Positions 52,519 through 61,942 of a stretch of DNA of 64,000 bases are shown here, in pieces (the stretch's first letter is position 1; each line of letters begins with the position of its first letter). This DNA is from Methylocystaceae bacterium (GTDB lineage Bacteria > Pseudomonadota > Alphaproteobacteria > Rhodospirillales > Terasakiellaceae), in the NCBI GenBank assembly GCA_013373205.1, contig JABXIG010000011.1, positions 124,001-188,000 on the forward strand, in the 5' to 3' direction. The translations under genes were made by a program, and so were the position numbers. The notes beneath the pieces were generated by a model, which worked only from the letters and a program-made list of their open reading frames with translations, had not been told where the DNA came from and searched no databases.

Positions 52519-53091
52519 ATGCGTCGTCTTTTATTCATTTTCTGTTTTTTATGGTTTGTGCTGGTCACTGTGCATACGTATGCGCATGAAGAGCTGTTGG
52601 AACATAAACGTAGTAACATTGAAGTTTATGGCAATGTCCAGTTTCTCTTAAGGATCACCCCGGAAGAAAAGCTATCGATTAACTTTTTTGAAAGTGATGA
52701 AGAAAAGTGTCATCTTAACTCTGAAAACGCTTTGAAAACGATAAAAACAGTATTAGAGAAAAACAACCGTTATAGCCCACCAGAGATCACCAGTAATCGT
52801 TTTCGCATTGATGTTGATTATTTCGTATCAATGGATGAACACCAATATTGTCTGGTTGCATATGAAATATATATTGGCCTCAATCTTTCCAGAGAGACTG
52901 CGCTTGCAGATGTTGTTGAGCAATTCTATGAATATGAAAATAGTAGCCCGATATTGAAAATAAATGGAATACTATATACAAATCCGGATGTTCTGGATCA
53001 GACTTTCCAAAAAGAAGTGGGACCTGTGACCCAAGAATTATTGGATGCATTGGTGCATTTGCAAGGCGAAATTTCTCGTCAAACAAAGTGA
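52519..53091 (+). CDS. Secreted protein of unknown function
   Basis: A 190-aa protein with a signal peptide (MRRLLFIFCFLWFVLVTVHT, cleaved near YAH). The mature part (LEHKRSNIEVYGNVQFLLRI, EKNNRYSPPEITSNRFRIDV, DYFVSMDEHQYCLVAYEIYI) is mixed alpha/beta with two Cys. No recognised family. The ATG at 52519 is preferred over a TTG at 52510. AT-rich relative to rpsD, so it may be an acquired gene. Confidence 0.75.
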   Translation: MRRLLFIFCFLWFVLVTVHTYAHEELLEHKRSNIEVYGNVQFLLRITPEEKLSINFFESDEEKCHLNSENALKTIKTVLEKNNRYSPPEITSNRFRIDVDYFVSMDEHQYCLVAYEIYIGLNLSRETALADVVEQFYEYENSSPILKINGILYTNPDVLDQTFQKEVGPVTQELLDALVHLQGEISRQTK

Positions 53092-53102
53092 AATCAGACA
53101 AT

Positions 53103-53138
53103 AAAAAAGCCTTTCCCAAACATAGGAAAGGCTTTTTA
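53103..53138. terminator. Bidirectional terminator before grxD
   Basis: aaaaaagcctttcc / ggaaaggctttttt stem, loop caaacata, between convergent genes. Confidence 0.85.
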
Positions 53139-53156
53139 AAATAGGCAGAGCGCGTT

Positions 53157-53489
53157 TTAAGCCGCTTCGATGCCTTTGTCTTTGAGCAATTGTGCAAGTT
53201 CGCCGTTATCAAACATTTCACGGACGATATCACAACCACCGACGAATTCGCCTTTAACATAAAGCTGCGGGATGGTCGGCCAGTTTGAATATTGTTTGAT
53301 ACCTTCGCGAATTTCCGGGTCAGTGAGAACGTCGACACCTTTAAATTTAACGCCCAGATGTGTCAGCACCTGAACCACTGCTGCGGAAAAACCGCATTGA
53401 GGGAACATCGGGGACCCTTTCATGTATAGCATGACGGCATTTTCATTGATGTCTTGTTCGATACGTTCGAAAACCGGATTGTCACTCAT
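53157..53489 (-). CDS. grxD: Monothiol glutaredoxin Grx4 (CGFS type)
   Basis: A 110-aa glutaredoxin with the active-site segment [20 protein letters not shown] (monothiol CGFS, Cys32) and the glutathione-binding [20 protein letters not shown]. Such proteins carry [2Fe-2S] clusters and form complexes with BolA. bolA lies 1 kb away on the same strand, separated by rarD, which supports that partnership. Confidence 0.96.
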   Translation of the reverse strand: MSDNPVFERIEQDINENAVMLYMKGSPMFPQCGFSAAVVQVLTHLGVKFKGVDVLTDPEIREGIKQYSNWPTIPQLYVKGEFVGGCDIVREMFDNGELAQLLKDKGIEAA

Positions 53490-53562
53490 GACATTATTTT
53501 CCTTTTATTGAATTCGCAAAGTGGCTGCTTGATTACGGATATGGCTTACCTGAGCCAGTTTG

Positions 53563-54489
53563 TCAAGAATTTGCCTTTTTGTTTTGCCTTGATTGTACAT
53601 AAATACTTTGGGAATAAAGGGCCAATCCTGCCCAGATACAGCCAAAAGTCATCAAGTCATGCAGGTTGAACTCTTCACCCAAGACATAAATCGCGAGCAA
53701 GAATTGCACCGTTGGATTGATGTACTGGAGAAGGCCGACGGTGGAATAACGTAGTTTTCGCGCTCCAAAGGCAAACAAGATCAGGGGGAAGGCGGTCACA
53801 GGTCCTGCCAGAATCAAGAGTAGTTGCATATCCAGATCCGCGTTTAGGAAATAAAATTGTCCCGTCTGTGCCCAATAAATCATAAAGCCTACTGCAATTG
53901 GGCTGATCAGCAGGGTTTCCAAGAAAAGACCGGATATCGCATCGGCGGAGGCTTTTTTTCGCAGCATGCCATAGGTGCCAAACGATAGAGCAAGGGTCAA
54001 TGCAATGATGGGAAATTCGCCTAGTCCCGCGACTTTATAAAAGACACCAGCCATGGCAAGAATGATGGCGATGGTTTGGGTTTTACTGAAACGTTCGCCA
54101 AAGAAAATGCCACCAAGCAAAACCGCAAACAGCGGCATGATGAAGTAGCCCATGCTGCCTTCGAGGGCTTGGCCGGAAACAACGGCATAGATATAGGTAC
54201 CCCAGTTTAAGGAAATGAGCAGAGCACTTAGCCCATAGATTGCCAGCTTTCTAGGGTTAAGAAGGATCGGGATAATCTCGGGCCATTTCCTGAGGAACGT
54301 CACGATGAAGGCCAGAAGCCCAACAGACCAGATAATGCGATGCGACAGGATCTCCAGCGGGGGGACCTCAGAAAGCGCATTGAAATAAAGAGTGAAAAAG
54401 CCCCAAAACATATAAGCCGTAACGGCTGCCAACGTCCCGACTTGTGTTTCGTTTAGGGGTTGTTTGGATTGAGGCTGAGGGGGAGCCAC
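53563..54489 (-). CDS. rarD: RarD-like EamA transporter
   Basis: A 308-aa inner-membrane protein with ten predicted TMs. RarD hallmarks: MFWGFFTLYFNALSEVPPLE, ILSHRIIWSV, SLNWGTYIYAVVSGQALEGS, MGYFIMPLFAVLLGGIFFGE, TVGLLQYINPTVQFLLAIYV. Probably an exporter of unknown substrate. It starts 6 bp after bolA, so the two are co-transcribed. Confidence 0.92.
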   Translation of the reverse strand: MAPPQPQSKQPLNETQVGTLAAVTAYMFWGFFTLYFNALSEVPPLEILSHRIIWSVGLLAFIVTFLRKWPEIIPILLNPRKLAIYGLSALLISLNWGTYIYAVVSGQALEGSMGYFIMPLFAVLLGGIFFGERFSKTQTIAIILAMAGVFYKVAGLGEFPIIALTLALSFGTYGMLRKKASADAISGLFLETLLISPIAVGFMIYWAQTGQFYFLNADLDMQLLLILAGPVTAFPLILFAFGARKLRYSTVGLLQYINPTVQFLLAIYVLGEEFNLHDLMTFGCIWAGLALYSQSIYVQSRQNKKANS

Positions 54490-54494
54490 AAGCG

Positions 54495-54746
54495 TCAGTC
54501 TTTTAGGATGGACGTGTCGGGAGTACTGGTCTGTAAGGCTAAGGCGTGCAGATCCCCGCCCATTTTGCCTTTTAGAGCAGCGTAAACCATCTGGTGTTGT
54601 TGTACGCGATTTTTGCCTTCAAAGGCGTCAGAAACCACGTAGGCTGCGTAATGGTCACCATCACCGCGCAGATCTTCGATACGGACCTCTGCACCCGGTA
54701 GCCCGTCTTTAATCAGCTGTTCAATTTCGTGGGCTTCCATGGCCAT
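54495..54746 (-). CDS. BolA-family protein
   Basis: An 83-aa BolA/IbaG fold: MEAHEIEQLIKDGLPGAEVR, GDGDHYAAYVVSDAFEGKNR, VQQHQMVYAALKGKMGGDLH. The conserved H in QQHQMV is the Fe-S ligand shared with Grx4. Near grxD; likely works in iron-sulfur trafficking. Confidence 0.93.
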   Translation of the reverse strand: MAMEAHEIEQLIKDGLPGAEVRIEDLRGDGDHYAAYVVSDAFEGKNRVQQHQMVYAALKGKMGGDLHALALQTSTPDTSILKD

Positions 54747-54837
54747 GACATTATCTCCGTTTATGCAAAAAAACTTACCTATTGGATATAAGGGGGCTTC
54801 GGGGCACTGTCAATTTTTGTCGATAGATATAGGGCAT

Positions 54838-54868
54838 AAAAAAGCCGCCCAAATACATGGACGGCTTT
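54838..54868 (-). terminator. Terminator after ptsN
   Basis: aaagccgccc / ggacggcttt stem with loop aaatacat; the A run on the left gives a U tract on the minus strand. Confidence 0.8.
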
Positions 54869-54887
54869 GATTTTATTGCGGGTGCTT

Positions 54888-55355
54888 TCAAGCAGCCTGG
54901 TTGCTTTCACTTTGTTCGGTCAAAACCGCATAAAGGGCTTCGTTGGTGTCAGAACCGCGTAATTTTTCGCAGACGGTTTCATCGCGCAACAGGCGTGAAA
55001 CCCGTGCCAAGGCTTTTAAATGGTCCGCACCAGCACCTTCCGGGGCGAGCAGCAGGAAAATCAGATCAACTGGATCATCGTCAATTGAATCGAAATCAAC
55101 AGGTTTTTCAATGCGCGCAAACAGACCGTAAAGGCCGTTGAGCTCATTGAGTTTACCATGAGGGATCGCAATGCCTTTGCCGACACCTGTCGTGCCCAGA
55201 CGTTCGCGTTCCAGCAATACGTCAAAGATGGCCCGTTCATTCAGTCCGGTGATACGGGCGGCATGATGCGCCAATTCCTGCAGAGCTTGCTTTTTACTTG
55301 TCGCACGCAAATCTGCAACAACACGTTCCGGTGTTAGAATTTCTGAGATTTCCAT
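54888..55355 (-). CDS. ptsN: PTS IIA-like nitrogen regulatory protein
   Basis: A 155-aa EIIA-Ntr: MEISEILTPERVVADLRATS, the phospho-His in GVGKGIAIPHGKLNELN (His about 67), and KPVDFDSIDDDPVDLIFLLL. Receives phosphate from PtsO to tune potassium and nitrogen metabolism. Last gene of the kdsD-lptCAB-rpoN-hpf-ptsN operon, with a terminator after it. Confidence 0.95.
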   Translation of the reverse strand: MEISEILTPERVVADLRATSKKQALQELAHHAARITGLNERAIFDVLLERERLGTTGVGKGIAIPHGKLNELNGLYGLFARIEKPVDFDSIDDDPVDLIFLLLAPEGAGADHLKALARVSRLLRDETVCEKLRGSDTNEALYAVLTEQSESNQAA

Positions 55356-55400
55356 AATCTAGACTACTCTTTCGGTCCTTACTCGAAATAACGTCGCGCC

Positions 55401-55979
55401 TTAGGCGCTGGTTGACTCGGCGGTGGCCGGATCAATCCATCCAATGTTGCCGTCTTCGCGACGGTATACCACATTTACATTGCCATTTGCACTGTTTCTG
55501 AACACTAAAACAGGTAAATCGGCTAAATCCATGCGCATGACGGCATCGGCAACCGCCAGTTTGTGAATGCGTGTATCCACTTCAGCGACGATGGTCGGGG
55601 CCAAAGCTTCTTCGTGGAGTTCTTCTTCGTGGCCGGAAAAGACAGTTTGCTGGGCCGCTTCAATCTGAATACGGTCCTGATCGCGATGGTGATCGCGCAG
55701 ACGACGTTTGTAACGACGTAACTGTTTGGCAATCCGCTCAATGCTTTCATCTACACAGGCGTAGGCATCACCAGCAGTACCGCGCCCCTGCACATGGATT
55801 TCTTTTCCCACATGCACGGTGATGTCTGCTTTAAACTGATGCTTGTCCTTAGAGATCGTCGCAGTGCCTTCTACGGCTTTATCGAAATACTTTTCAGTAT
55901 TGGTTTTAAGAGCATCTTCGATGTATGTCCGCAGGCTGTCGCCTACATCCATTTGTTTTCCCTGAACTGCAATTCTCAT
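55401..55979 (-). CDS. hpf: Ribosome hibernation promoting factor, long form
   Basis: A 192-aa long-form HPF: N-terminal domain (MRIAVQGKQMDVGDSLRTYI, DACKADITVHVGKEIHVQGR-like region) and C-terminal dimerisation domain (AVADAVMRMDLADLPVLVFR, VNVVYRREDGNIGWIDP). It dimerises 70S ribosomes in stationary phase. Lies between rpoN and ptsN; a 230-bp gap upstream could hold an internal promoter. Confidence 0.94.
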   Translation of the reverse strand: MRIAVQGKQMDVGDSLRTYIEDALKTNTEKYFDKAVEGTATISKDKHQFKADITVHVGKEIHVQGRGTAGDAYACVDESIERIAKQLRRYKRRLRDHHRDQDRIQIEAAQQTVFSGHEEELHEEALAPTIVAEVDTRIHKLAVADAVMRMDLADLPVLVFRNSANGNVNVVYRREDGNIGWIDPATAESTSA

Positions 55980-56212
55980 ATTGAAGTATCCTGCTTGTTA
56001 TTGGGCTTTTTCAAACCGACCGTTCAAGCGTTTCGTTTCCATTTTAAGCGCCTCGATCGAAGAGGTCACTTGCTTTATACACGCGAAGGCCGGGAACTTA
56101 GTGGCAGAGTCCCTATATGTCAATAGTGTTAATATATGCCCTTCATAGCTGACTCACCTTGATTTGTATCATAAATATTTGGTGCCTCTTTCCCAAAAAT
56201 CAAATTCTCTTC

Positions 56213-57727
56213 TTAAATCAATGCCTTCTTTTCGCGCCTTCGTTGTACAGAAGAAGGTATATTCAAGGCTTCGCGATATTTAGCAACGGTACGCCGGGCA
56301 ATGTCAATTCCATCATTTTTTAGCAATTGCACCAACTTATCGTCCGATAGAATCTTAGTTGGAGGTTCTTCATCAATCAGGCGTTTGATTTTATATTTCA
56401 CCGATTCAGCCGAATGGGCGTCCCCGCCTTCAGAGCTGTTGATGGCCGAGGTGAAGAAATATTTTAGCTCAAAGATCCCGCGAGGCGTAGCGATATATTT
56501 GTTGGATGTGACTCTTGAAACCGTACTTTCATGCATTTCTACTGCATCGGCGATGTCGCGCAACACGATGGGTTTAAGGTATTCAATACCTTTTTTAAAG
56601 AACATATCTTGCTGACGTACGATCTCGGTTGAGACTTTCAAGATGGTTGTTGCGCGCTGATGAAGTGATTTCACCAGCCAGTTGGCATTCTGGAAACATT
56701 CACTGATGTAATGTTTGGACTCTTTATCCAGGCCCATTTGGGTCACTTCGGCATAATAGGAATTATCGACCAGCACTTTGGGGAGATTGTCGCTGTTCAG
56801 TTCGACCAGCCATTTTCCTTTAAGGCCGCGTTTCATCATAATATCAGGTGTAATGGCCTGCGCGTCGCTTTGATCAAAAGCCAGTGCCGGGCGGGGATCG
56901 AGGGCCTGAATTTCAGCCATCATATCGGCCAGGTCTTCCTGATCGACCTGACAGATTTTCATCAGATTTTGATAATCACGTTTGCCCAGCAGTTCCAGAT
57001 TGTTGACAAGGGCTTCCATGGCCGGATCAAAACGATCGCGTTCTTTTAATTGAAGGGCCAGACATTCTGACAGGCTGCGTGCAAAAATCCCGACAGGATC
57101 AAGTTTTTGTAGTTTGGACAGAACCGTTTCTACCAAGGTGACGTCACAGGACAAGCTTTGGGCAATTTCTTCACTTTGGGCGGTGAAATAACCGCTTTCA
57201 TCCAGAAATTCCAGCATATGTGTGCCGATGAAACGTTCTGTCGTATCATGGATATCCAGATTAATCTGTTCTAGCAAATGGTCCCGCAAGGAAAGATCGG
57301 CACTTAAATTCTGTTCCCAATCAAATGTATCACTGTCACCAGAGCCACCGGATTTGTTGAAGCTTGTGTTATCCAGCCCACCAGAGCCGGTCAGCGTCTG
57401 GTCACCGGGTGTATCACTGCTCCATTGATTATCTACATCGGCATCAATGGAATCGCTATTGCTGTTTTCCTGCGTATTGAGATTGATATCTTCAAGGGCG
57501 CTTCCTGCATTATCATCAGTGGAAGCTTGTTGCGGATCAACGCTTTCCTGAATGGGGCTGTTGTCGCTTTCATCGCGTTGCAAAAGCGGGTTTTTTTCCA
57601 GTTCTTCTTCGACAAACGCACCCAGTTCCAGATTTGACATCTGCAACAGCTTTATCGCTTGCTGCAACTGCGGGGTCATCACCAGAGATTGGGATTGTTT
57701 TAAATCTAACCGGACACTTAAAGCCAT
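56213..57727 (-). CDS. rpoN: RNA polymerase sigma-54 factor
   Basis: A 504-aa sigma-54. Region I is Gln-rich (LKQSQSLVMTPQLQQAIKLL), region II is acidic, and region III ends in the HTH (IADAVEMHESTVSRVTSNKY) and the RpoN box (GIDIARRTVAKYREALNIPS). Directs transcription from -24/-12 promoters with activators. It starts 15 bp after lptB in the same operon. Confidence 0.97.
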   Translation of the reverse strand: MALSVRLDLKQSQSLVMTPQLQQAIKLLQMSNLELGAFVEEELEKNPLLQRDESDNSPIQESVDPQQASTDDNAGSALEDINLNTQENSNSDSIDADVDNQWSSDTPGDQTLTGSGGLDNTSFNKSGGSGDSDTFDWEQNLSADLSLRDHLLEQINLDIHDTTERFIGTHMLEFLDESGYFTAQSEEIAQSLSCDVTLVETVLSKLQKLDPVGIFARSLSECLALQLKERDRFDPAMEALVNNLELLGKRDYQNLMKICQVDQEDLADMMAEIQALDPRPALAFDQSDAQAITPDIMMKRGLKGKWLVELNSDNLPKVLVDNSYYAEVTQMGLDKESKHYISECFQNANWLVKSLHQRATTILKVSTEIVRQQDMFFKKGIEYLKPIVLRDIADAVEMHESTVSRVTSNKYIATPRGIFELKYFFTSAINSSEGGDAHSAESVKYKIKRLIDEEPPTKILSDDKLVQLLKNDGIDIARRTVAKYREALNIPSSVQRRREKKALI

Positions 57728-57742
57728 ATATTAAACGCTCGC

Positions 57743-58519
57743 TTACAAACTGAAACGATCGCCAAGGTAAACCCGGCGTACATCTTCGTTGCCGACGATA
57801 TCTTCGGGGCTGCCTTCCATTAGAACAGAGCCATCATGGATGATATAAGCCCGGTCAATGATATCCAATGTCTCTCTTACATTGTGATCCGTGATCAAAA
57901 CGCCAAGACCGCGGTCTTTTAAATGTTTGACCAAATCGCGGATGTCACCAACAGCGATGGGGTCAATCCCGGCAAAAGGTTCATCCAGCAAAATAAAATG
58001 GGGCTGAGAGGCAAGCGCACGGGCAATTTCCACACGGCGACGTTCCCCACCGGATAAGGCTAGGGCAGGGGCGCGGCGCAGATGGGTAATGGAAAACTCA
58101 GCCAACAAAGCTTCCAGACGAGCTTCACGTCGGTTGCGTTTGGGTTCGACCACTTCCAGAACCGCCCGAATATTCTGTTCAACTGTCATACCACGAAAAA
58201 TAGAGGCTTCCTGTGGTAGATAGCCAATGCCTAGGCGCGCACGGCGATACATCGGCAGGTCAGTGATATTTTGCCCGTCCAAGGTGATATTCCCGTAATC
58301 CGGTGCAATCAAACCCGTTATCATATAGAAGCAGGTGGTCTTTCCTGCTCCATTAGGACCGAGTAAACCGACAACTTCGCCGCGTTGAATTGACAGGCTG
58401 GCACCACGGACAACCGGACGCTTTTTGAAACGTTTGCCTAGTCCATCAGCGACAAGTCCTTGATTATCACTAATCAATTCCGGTTTTGCCTTTCTCGGGA
58501 TCGGGATTTCTTTGGTCAT
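57743..58519 (-). CDS. lptB: LPS export ABC transporter ATP-binding protein LptB
   Basis: A 258-aa ATPase: Walker [21 protein letters not shown], signature [20 protein letters not shown], Walker [18 protein letters not shown], and the H-loop TDHNVRE. Powers LPS transport with LptF and LptG. It has an N-terminal extension of about 20 residues. Follows lptA by 35 bp. Confidence 0.97.
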   Translation of the reverse strand: MTKEIPIPRKAKPELISDNQGLVADGLGKRFKKRPVVRGASLSIQRGEVVGLLGPNGAGKTTCFYMITGLIAPDYGNITLDGQNITDLPMYRRARLGIGYLPQEASIFRGMTVEQNIRAVLEVVEPKRNRREARLEALLAEFSITHLRRAPALALSGGERRRVEIARALASQPHFILLDEPFAGIDPIAVGDIRDLVKHLKDRGLGVLITDHNVRETLDIIDRAYIIHDGSVLMEGSPEDIVGNEDVRRVYLGDRFSL

Positions 58520-58553
58520 TTAGCAGCGCCAAGGTTGTTGTATATTGGCACCA

Positions 58554-59372
58554 TTATTGCACAGATTTTGCAGTTGGCAAGACTAACCCGCGTACGCGAT
58601 TATCATTTGTTCCCGCACAAGCCTTTAAGCGACTGATATTGGTCTTTAAATTCACAGTTGCAGAACAACCATTCAGCAGGTTGCCGCCGCGTTTAATTTT
58701 GACCGCTCCTGTCAATGTCGCGACTCCGCTATTGACGTTATAGACGCCTTTGTCGGCGGTGACATGTTCCGTCTTGGTGATGATGACCACGTTGCCAAAG
58801 GCATTGACCCGGTGAATTTCACTTTTACCTTGTTTATTCTTATGGAACAGGGCAGCGATGACATCAGCTTGGATTTTTCGTCCTTCGCGTACAGCCGTTG
58901 CATTGCCACGTGCGACGGCTTGGCCTTTTTCTTCCCAATATTCAAGGGTGCTGTCGGCACTGATGGTATCTTGGGGGGTGCGCAAGGTCGGGCGATTACC
59001 GGAAATCACCATGATGGCGCGTTTCAGATCATAGACAGCACGGTCTCCGGTGGCTTTTTCCGTATCTGATGTGATGTTCACGCCACCGATGGCTTCCAAG
59101 CGATGAATATTCGTGTTGCCCGCTTGATTTTGTTCATCTTCGGTATAATAGGCGCGCAATTCATCGGCATTGACTGTGACATTGGCGCGTTTGGCAATAG
59201 CGTTACCTTGGGCGATGATCAGTTTTTGGTTTTGCTGCCATTCAATCCCGTTATCGGCGTAGATTTCCAACGGGGCGTTGGGGGAACCGCTGGCGAGGTT
59301 AATATCCTGAGCAGAGCTTGTGCTGGTGAACAGGCCAAGAGCCAGGGCAAAGGCAACGACTGATTTCATCAT
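58554..59372 (-). CDS. lptA: LptA/OstA-like periplasmic LPS transport protein
   Basis: A 272-aa protein, longer than the E. coli form. Signal peptide (MKSVVAFALALGLFTSTSSA) and two OstA-like regions (WQQNQKLIIAQGNAIAKRAN, SDTEKATGDRAVYDLKRAIM; KTEHVTADKGVYNVNSGVAT). Forms the LPS bridge across the periplasm. It has two adjacent ATG codons and overlaps the lptC stop by one base (taatg). Confidence 0.93.
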   Translation of the reverse strand: MMKSVVAFALALGLFTSTSSAQDINLASGSPNAPLEIYADNGIEWQQNQKLIIAQGNAIAKRANVTVNADELRAYYTEDEQNQAGNTNIHRLEAIGGVNITSDTEKATGDRAVYDLKRAIMVISGNRPTLRTPQDTISADSTLEYWEEKGQAVARGNATAVREGRKIQADVIAALFHKNKQGKSEIHRVNAFGNVVIITKTEHVTADKGVYNVNSGVATLTGAVKIKRGGNLLNGCSATVNLKTNISRLKACAGTNDNRVRGLVLPTAKSVQ

Positions 59373-60064
59373 TAGTTTTCGTTAATCCGGTTCAAATAAA
59401 GTTTTGCGCTGGTTTTGCCTGTGAAGATGATGGTTTTCCCTTTATCAATCAAGCGAAAACCTTCCGATTCGATCCGTCCAAACGGGCCCTGACCTACCAC
59501 CGGATTATGACCTTCGGCAGAACCATTGGCCAAATCAATCCCTGCGGTTTGTGTGTGCATTTCATAACCGGAATCATGAAACAGGTTTACTGCCCCATCC
59601 AGTTCCAGATATTGTGTCGGGCGGTCATAAATGCCATTTTCGGATGTTAGGACCAACCAACTGCCGTCACTTAGGGTGATATCGGCTTTGGGGACCTCCA
59701 GTAAAATGCTTTGGGTGTCGCCTTCAATGCGTTTGGCAATATCGGCAGTGACGGCAAAGGGCTGGTTGTCATTGTCAGTCCCGGTATAGCGCGCATTAAT
59801 CATGGACGGGTCTTTGGCTTCAGACAGTTCAATATTTGAAAAACCAATAGAGAATCTTTTGGAATCGGCGCGCAAATGCGGCCATATCACAATCATAATC
59901 ACCAGAATCACGGCCAAAAACGGCAGAAGGAGTTTCAGCGTCTGGACAAAACGGCTGTATGCCCGGCTGAACTTGGACCGTTTGGACAGGCTGATCGCAT
60001 GCATATCGCGATAATCTGTTTGCGATTGCGGCGTCCCTTGCGGTTTTGTTTCAGCCAAGGCCAT
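59372..60064 (-). CDS. lptC: LPS export protein LptC
   Basis: A 230-aa membrane-anchored protein with one N-terminal TM (LKLLLPFLAVILVIMIVIWP) and a periplasmic LptC beta-jellyroll (YTGTDNDNQPFAVTADIAKR, DGSWLVLTSENGIYDRPTQY, LELDGAVNLFHDSGYEMHTQ). It passes LPS from LptBFG to LptA. Translationally coupled to lptA. Confidence 0.92.
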   Translation of the reverse strand: MALAETKPQGTPQSQTDYRDMHAISLSKRSKFSRAYSRFVQTLKLLLPFLAVILVIMIVIWPHLRADSKRFSIGFSNIELSEAKDPSMINARYTGTDNDNQPFAVTADIAKRIEGDTQSILLEVPKADITLSDGSWLVLTSENGIYDRPTQYLELDGAVNLFHDSGYEMHTQTAGIDLANGSAEGHNPVVGQGPFGRIESEGFRLIDKGKTIIFTGKTSAKLYLNRINEN

Positions 60065-60089
60065 GAAGCCGGTTCCTATTAATTAAATG

Positions 60090-61082
60090 TTATGCGATGC
60101 CTGCACGTAGGCAGTCGTGAATATGTAAAACGCCAATCACTTTATTTTCCTGGTCCACCACAAATAGCCCGGTGATGGATTTTGCATTCATGATGGCAAG
60201 GGCTTCAACTGCCAGTGCGCCTGCACCTATTGTTTGTGCACCTGTTGTCATAATATCGCTTGCTTGTTTTTTAATCAAATCATCCGTCATATGGCGACGT
60301 AAATCTCCATCGGTGATGATGCCTTTAAGCAGATTGTTTTCATCTGTGACCGCAACACAGCCAAAATGTTTGGCGGTCATTTCCAGCAGAGTTTCACTCA
60401 TTGGATCTGCTGGGCGCACCAGTGGCAAAGCATCGCCCTTATGCATTAGGTCTTTAACCTTTAATAACTGATTGCCCAAGTTGCCACCGGGGTGGAATTG
60501 TTGAAAATCATCAGCTGAAAATCCACGACGTTCCAACAGGGCCACGGCCAAAGCATCACCTAAGGCAAGTGTCATGGTTGTGGATGTGGTCGGGGCCAGA
60601 CCCAGCGGGCAGGCTTCTTTTGCATTTGGCAGAACAAGACTGACATCAGCAGCTTCGCTAAGGGTACTTTGCGCGCGTGAGGTGATGGAAATCAACGGGA
60701 TAGAGAAACGTCGGCTATAGCCGATAAAATCTGAAAGCTCGGCCGTTTCCCCTGAATTTGACAGCCCTAAAATCGCATCGGCGTCGGTCACCATTCCCAG
60801 ATCACCATGACTGGCTTCACCAGGATGGACAAAAAAGGCAGGTGCTCCGGTTGAGGCCAAGGTCGCTGCAATTTTGCGCCCGATATGACCGCTTTTGCCC
60901 ATGCCCGTGACGACAATGCGCCCTTTGACATTGGCTAAAACATCAACCGCATTTGCGAAACTGTCGTCCAGACAATCAGCTAAAGCCAGAAGCCCATTGG
61001 ATTCTAAGGTCAGGACGTTCTTCGCCGATGCCAAATCCTGTTCGGCGGGACGAGCTTTTGCAATGCGCGAATGTGGGGCCAT
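60090..61082 (-). CDS. kdsD: Arabinose-5-phosphate isomerase, KdsD type
   Basis: A 330-aa enzyme making arabinose 5-phosphate for Kdo synthesis. It has an SIS domain (GRIVVTGMGKSGHIGRKIAA, FFVHPGEASHGDLGMVTDAD, GLSNSGETAEL) and two CBS domains in the C-terminal third (LLKGIITDGDLRRHM; ITGLFVVDQENKVIGVLHIH). I chose ATG 61082 over a TTG two codons upstream. Placed with lptC in the LPS operon. Confidence 0.94.
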   Translation of the reverse strand: MAPHSRIAKARPAEQDLASAKNVLTLESNGLLALADCLDDSFANAVDVLANVKGRIVVTGMGKSGHIGRKIAATLASTGAPAFFVHPGEASHGDLGMVTDADAILGLSNSGETAELSDFIGYSRRFSIPLISITSRAQSTLSEAADVSLVLPNAKEACPLGLAPTTSTTMTLALGDALAVALLERRGFSADDFQQFHPGGNLGNQLLKVKDLMHKGDALPLVRPADPMSETLLEMTAKHFGCVAVTDENNLLKGIITDGDLRRHMTDDLIKKQASDIMTTGAQTIGAGALAVEALAIMNAKSITGLFVVDQENKVIGVLHIHDCLRAGIA

Positions 61083-61190
61083 GTTCAATAGATATCTTTA
61101 TGTTTGATCAGGGGCTACTTATAAGCGTGATCGTTCCCGTTCGTCAATGGCGCGATCAGGCTCTTAAGTATTAGAGATACTTAGCAAATC

Positions 61191-61802
61191 TTAGTGTGAG
61201 AATATATCCACATCTGGCCATCCATCCAGATCAAGACGTGCCCGAGTCGGCAGAAAGTCAAAACAAGCCTGTGCGATTTCTTTGCGGCCTTCACGGATCA
61301 GCATTTTGTCCAGAATGCCCTGCAGTTGATGCAGATACAGCACGTCAGAGGCAGCATATTCGATTTGTGCAGGCGATAGTTTGTCCGTCCCCCAATCGCT
61401 GGATTGCTGTTGCTTGGACAGATCAATGCCTAATAATTCCTGACACAAGGCTTTCAGGCCATGACGGTCTGTGTATGTGCGCACCAGTTTGGAGGCAATT
61501 TTTGTGCAATAGACCGGACGACAGGTAATGCCGAGATACTTTTCGATAATCGCCACATCGAAACGGGCAAAATGAAATAGTTTTTCAACAGCTGGATCAG
61601 ACAAAAGTTTTCTCAGATTTGGTGCCTCGTAAACAGGTTTGTCAAAATGAACCAGATGCGCATCCCCGTCCCCGCTGGACAGTTGCACCACACACAGACG
61701 GTCACGGTGCGGATTTAGCCCTAAAGTCTCACTATCAATGGCAACGGATTTTCCAAAATCGATGTCGGCGGGAAGATCTCCAATATGTACATGAATTGCC
61801 AC
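61191..61802 (-). CDS. Ribonuclease D-like 3'-5' exonuclease
   Basis: A 203-aa DEDD exonuclease domain: VAIDSETLGLNPHRDRLCVV (DxE), LFHFARFDVAIIEKYL, and ASDVLYLHQLQGILDKM (with the final D). It lacks the HRDC domains of full RNase D. Likely trims tRNA or other RNA 3' ends. Upstream of kdsD on the same strand. Confidence 0.92.
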   Translation of the reverse strand: MAIHVHIGDLPADIDFGKSVAIDSETLGLNPHRDRLCVVQLSSGDGDAHLVHFDKPVYEAPNLRKLLSDPAVEKLFHFARFDVAIIEKYLGITCRPVYCTKIASKLVRTYTDRHGLKALCQELLGIDLSKQQQSSDWGTDKLSPAQIEYAASDVLYLHQLQGILDKMLIREGRKEIAQACFDFLPTRARLDLDGWPDVDIFSH

Positions 61803-61865
61803 GGCACTGCCTCACTTTAGATATTGCGGTTGGAAGGTTTAACTTCCTTATATGAGGTTCAGGCC

Positions 61866-61909
61866 CAAAAGAGAAGCCCCTCATTCAGGAAATAATCTGA
61901 ATAAGGGGC
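61866..61909 (-). terminator. Terminator after the outer-membrane protein gene
   Basis: gcccctcattcag / ctgaataaggggc stem with loop gaaataat; A-rich left flank gives the U tract on the minus strand. Confidence 0.8.
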
Positions 61910-61942
61910 GATGTTGAAACGTGGTTCAATGACAAGAACGGC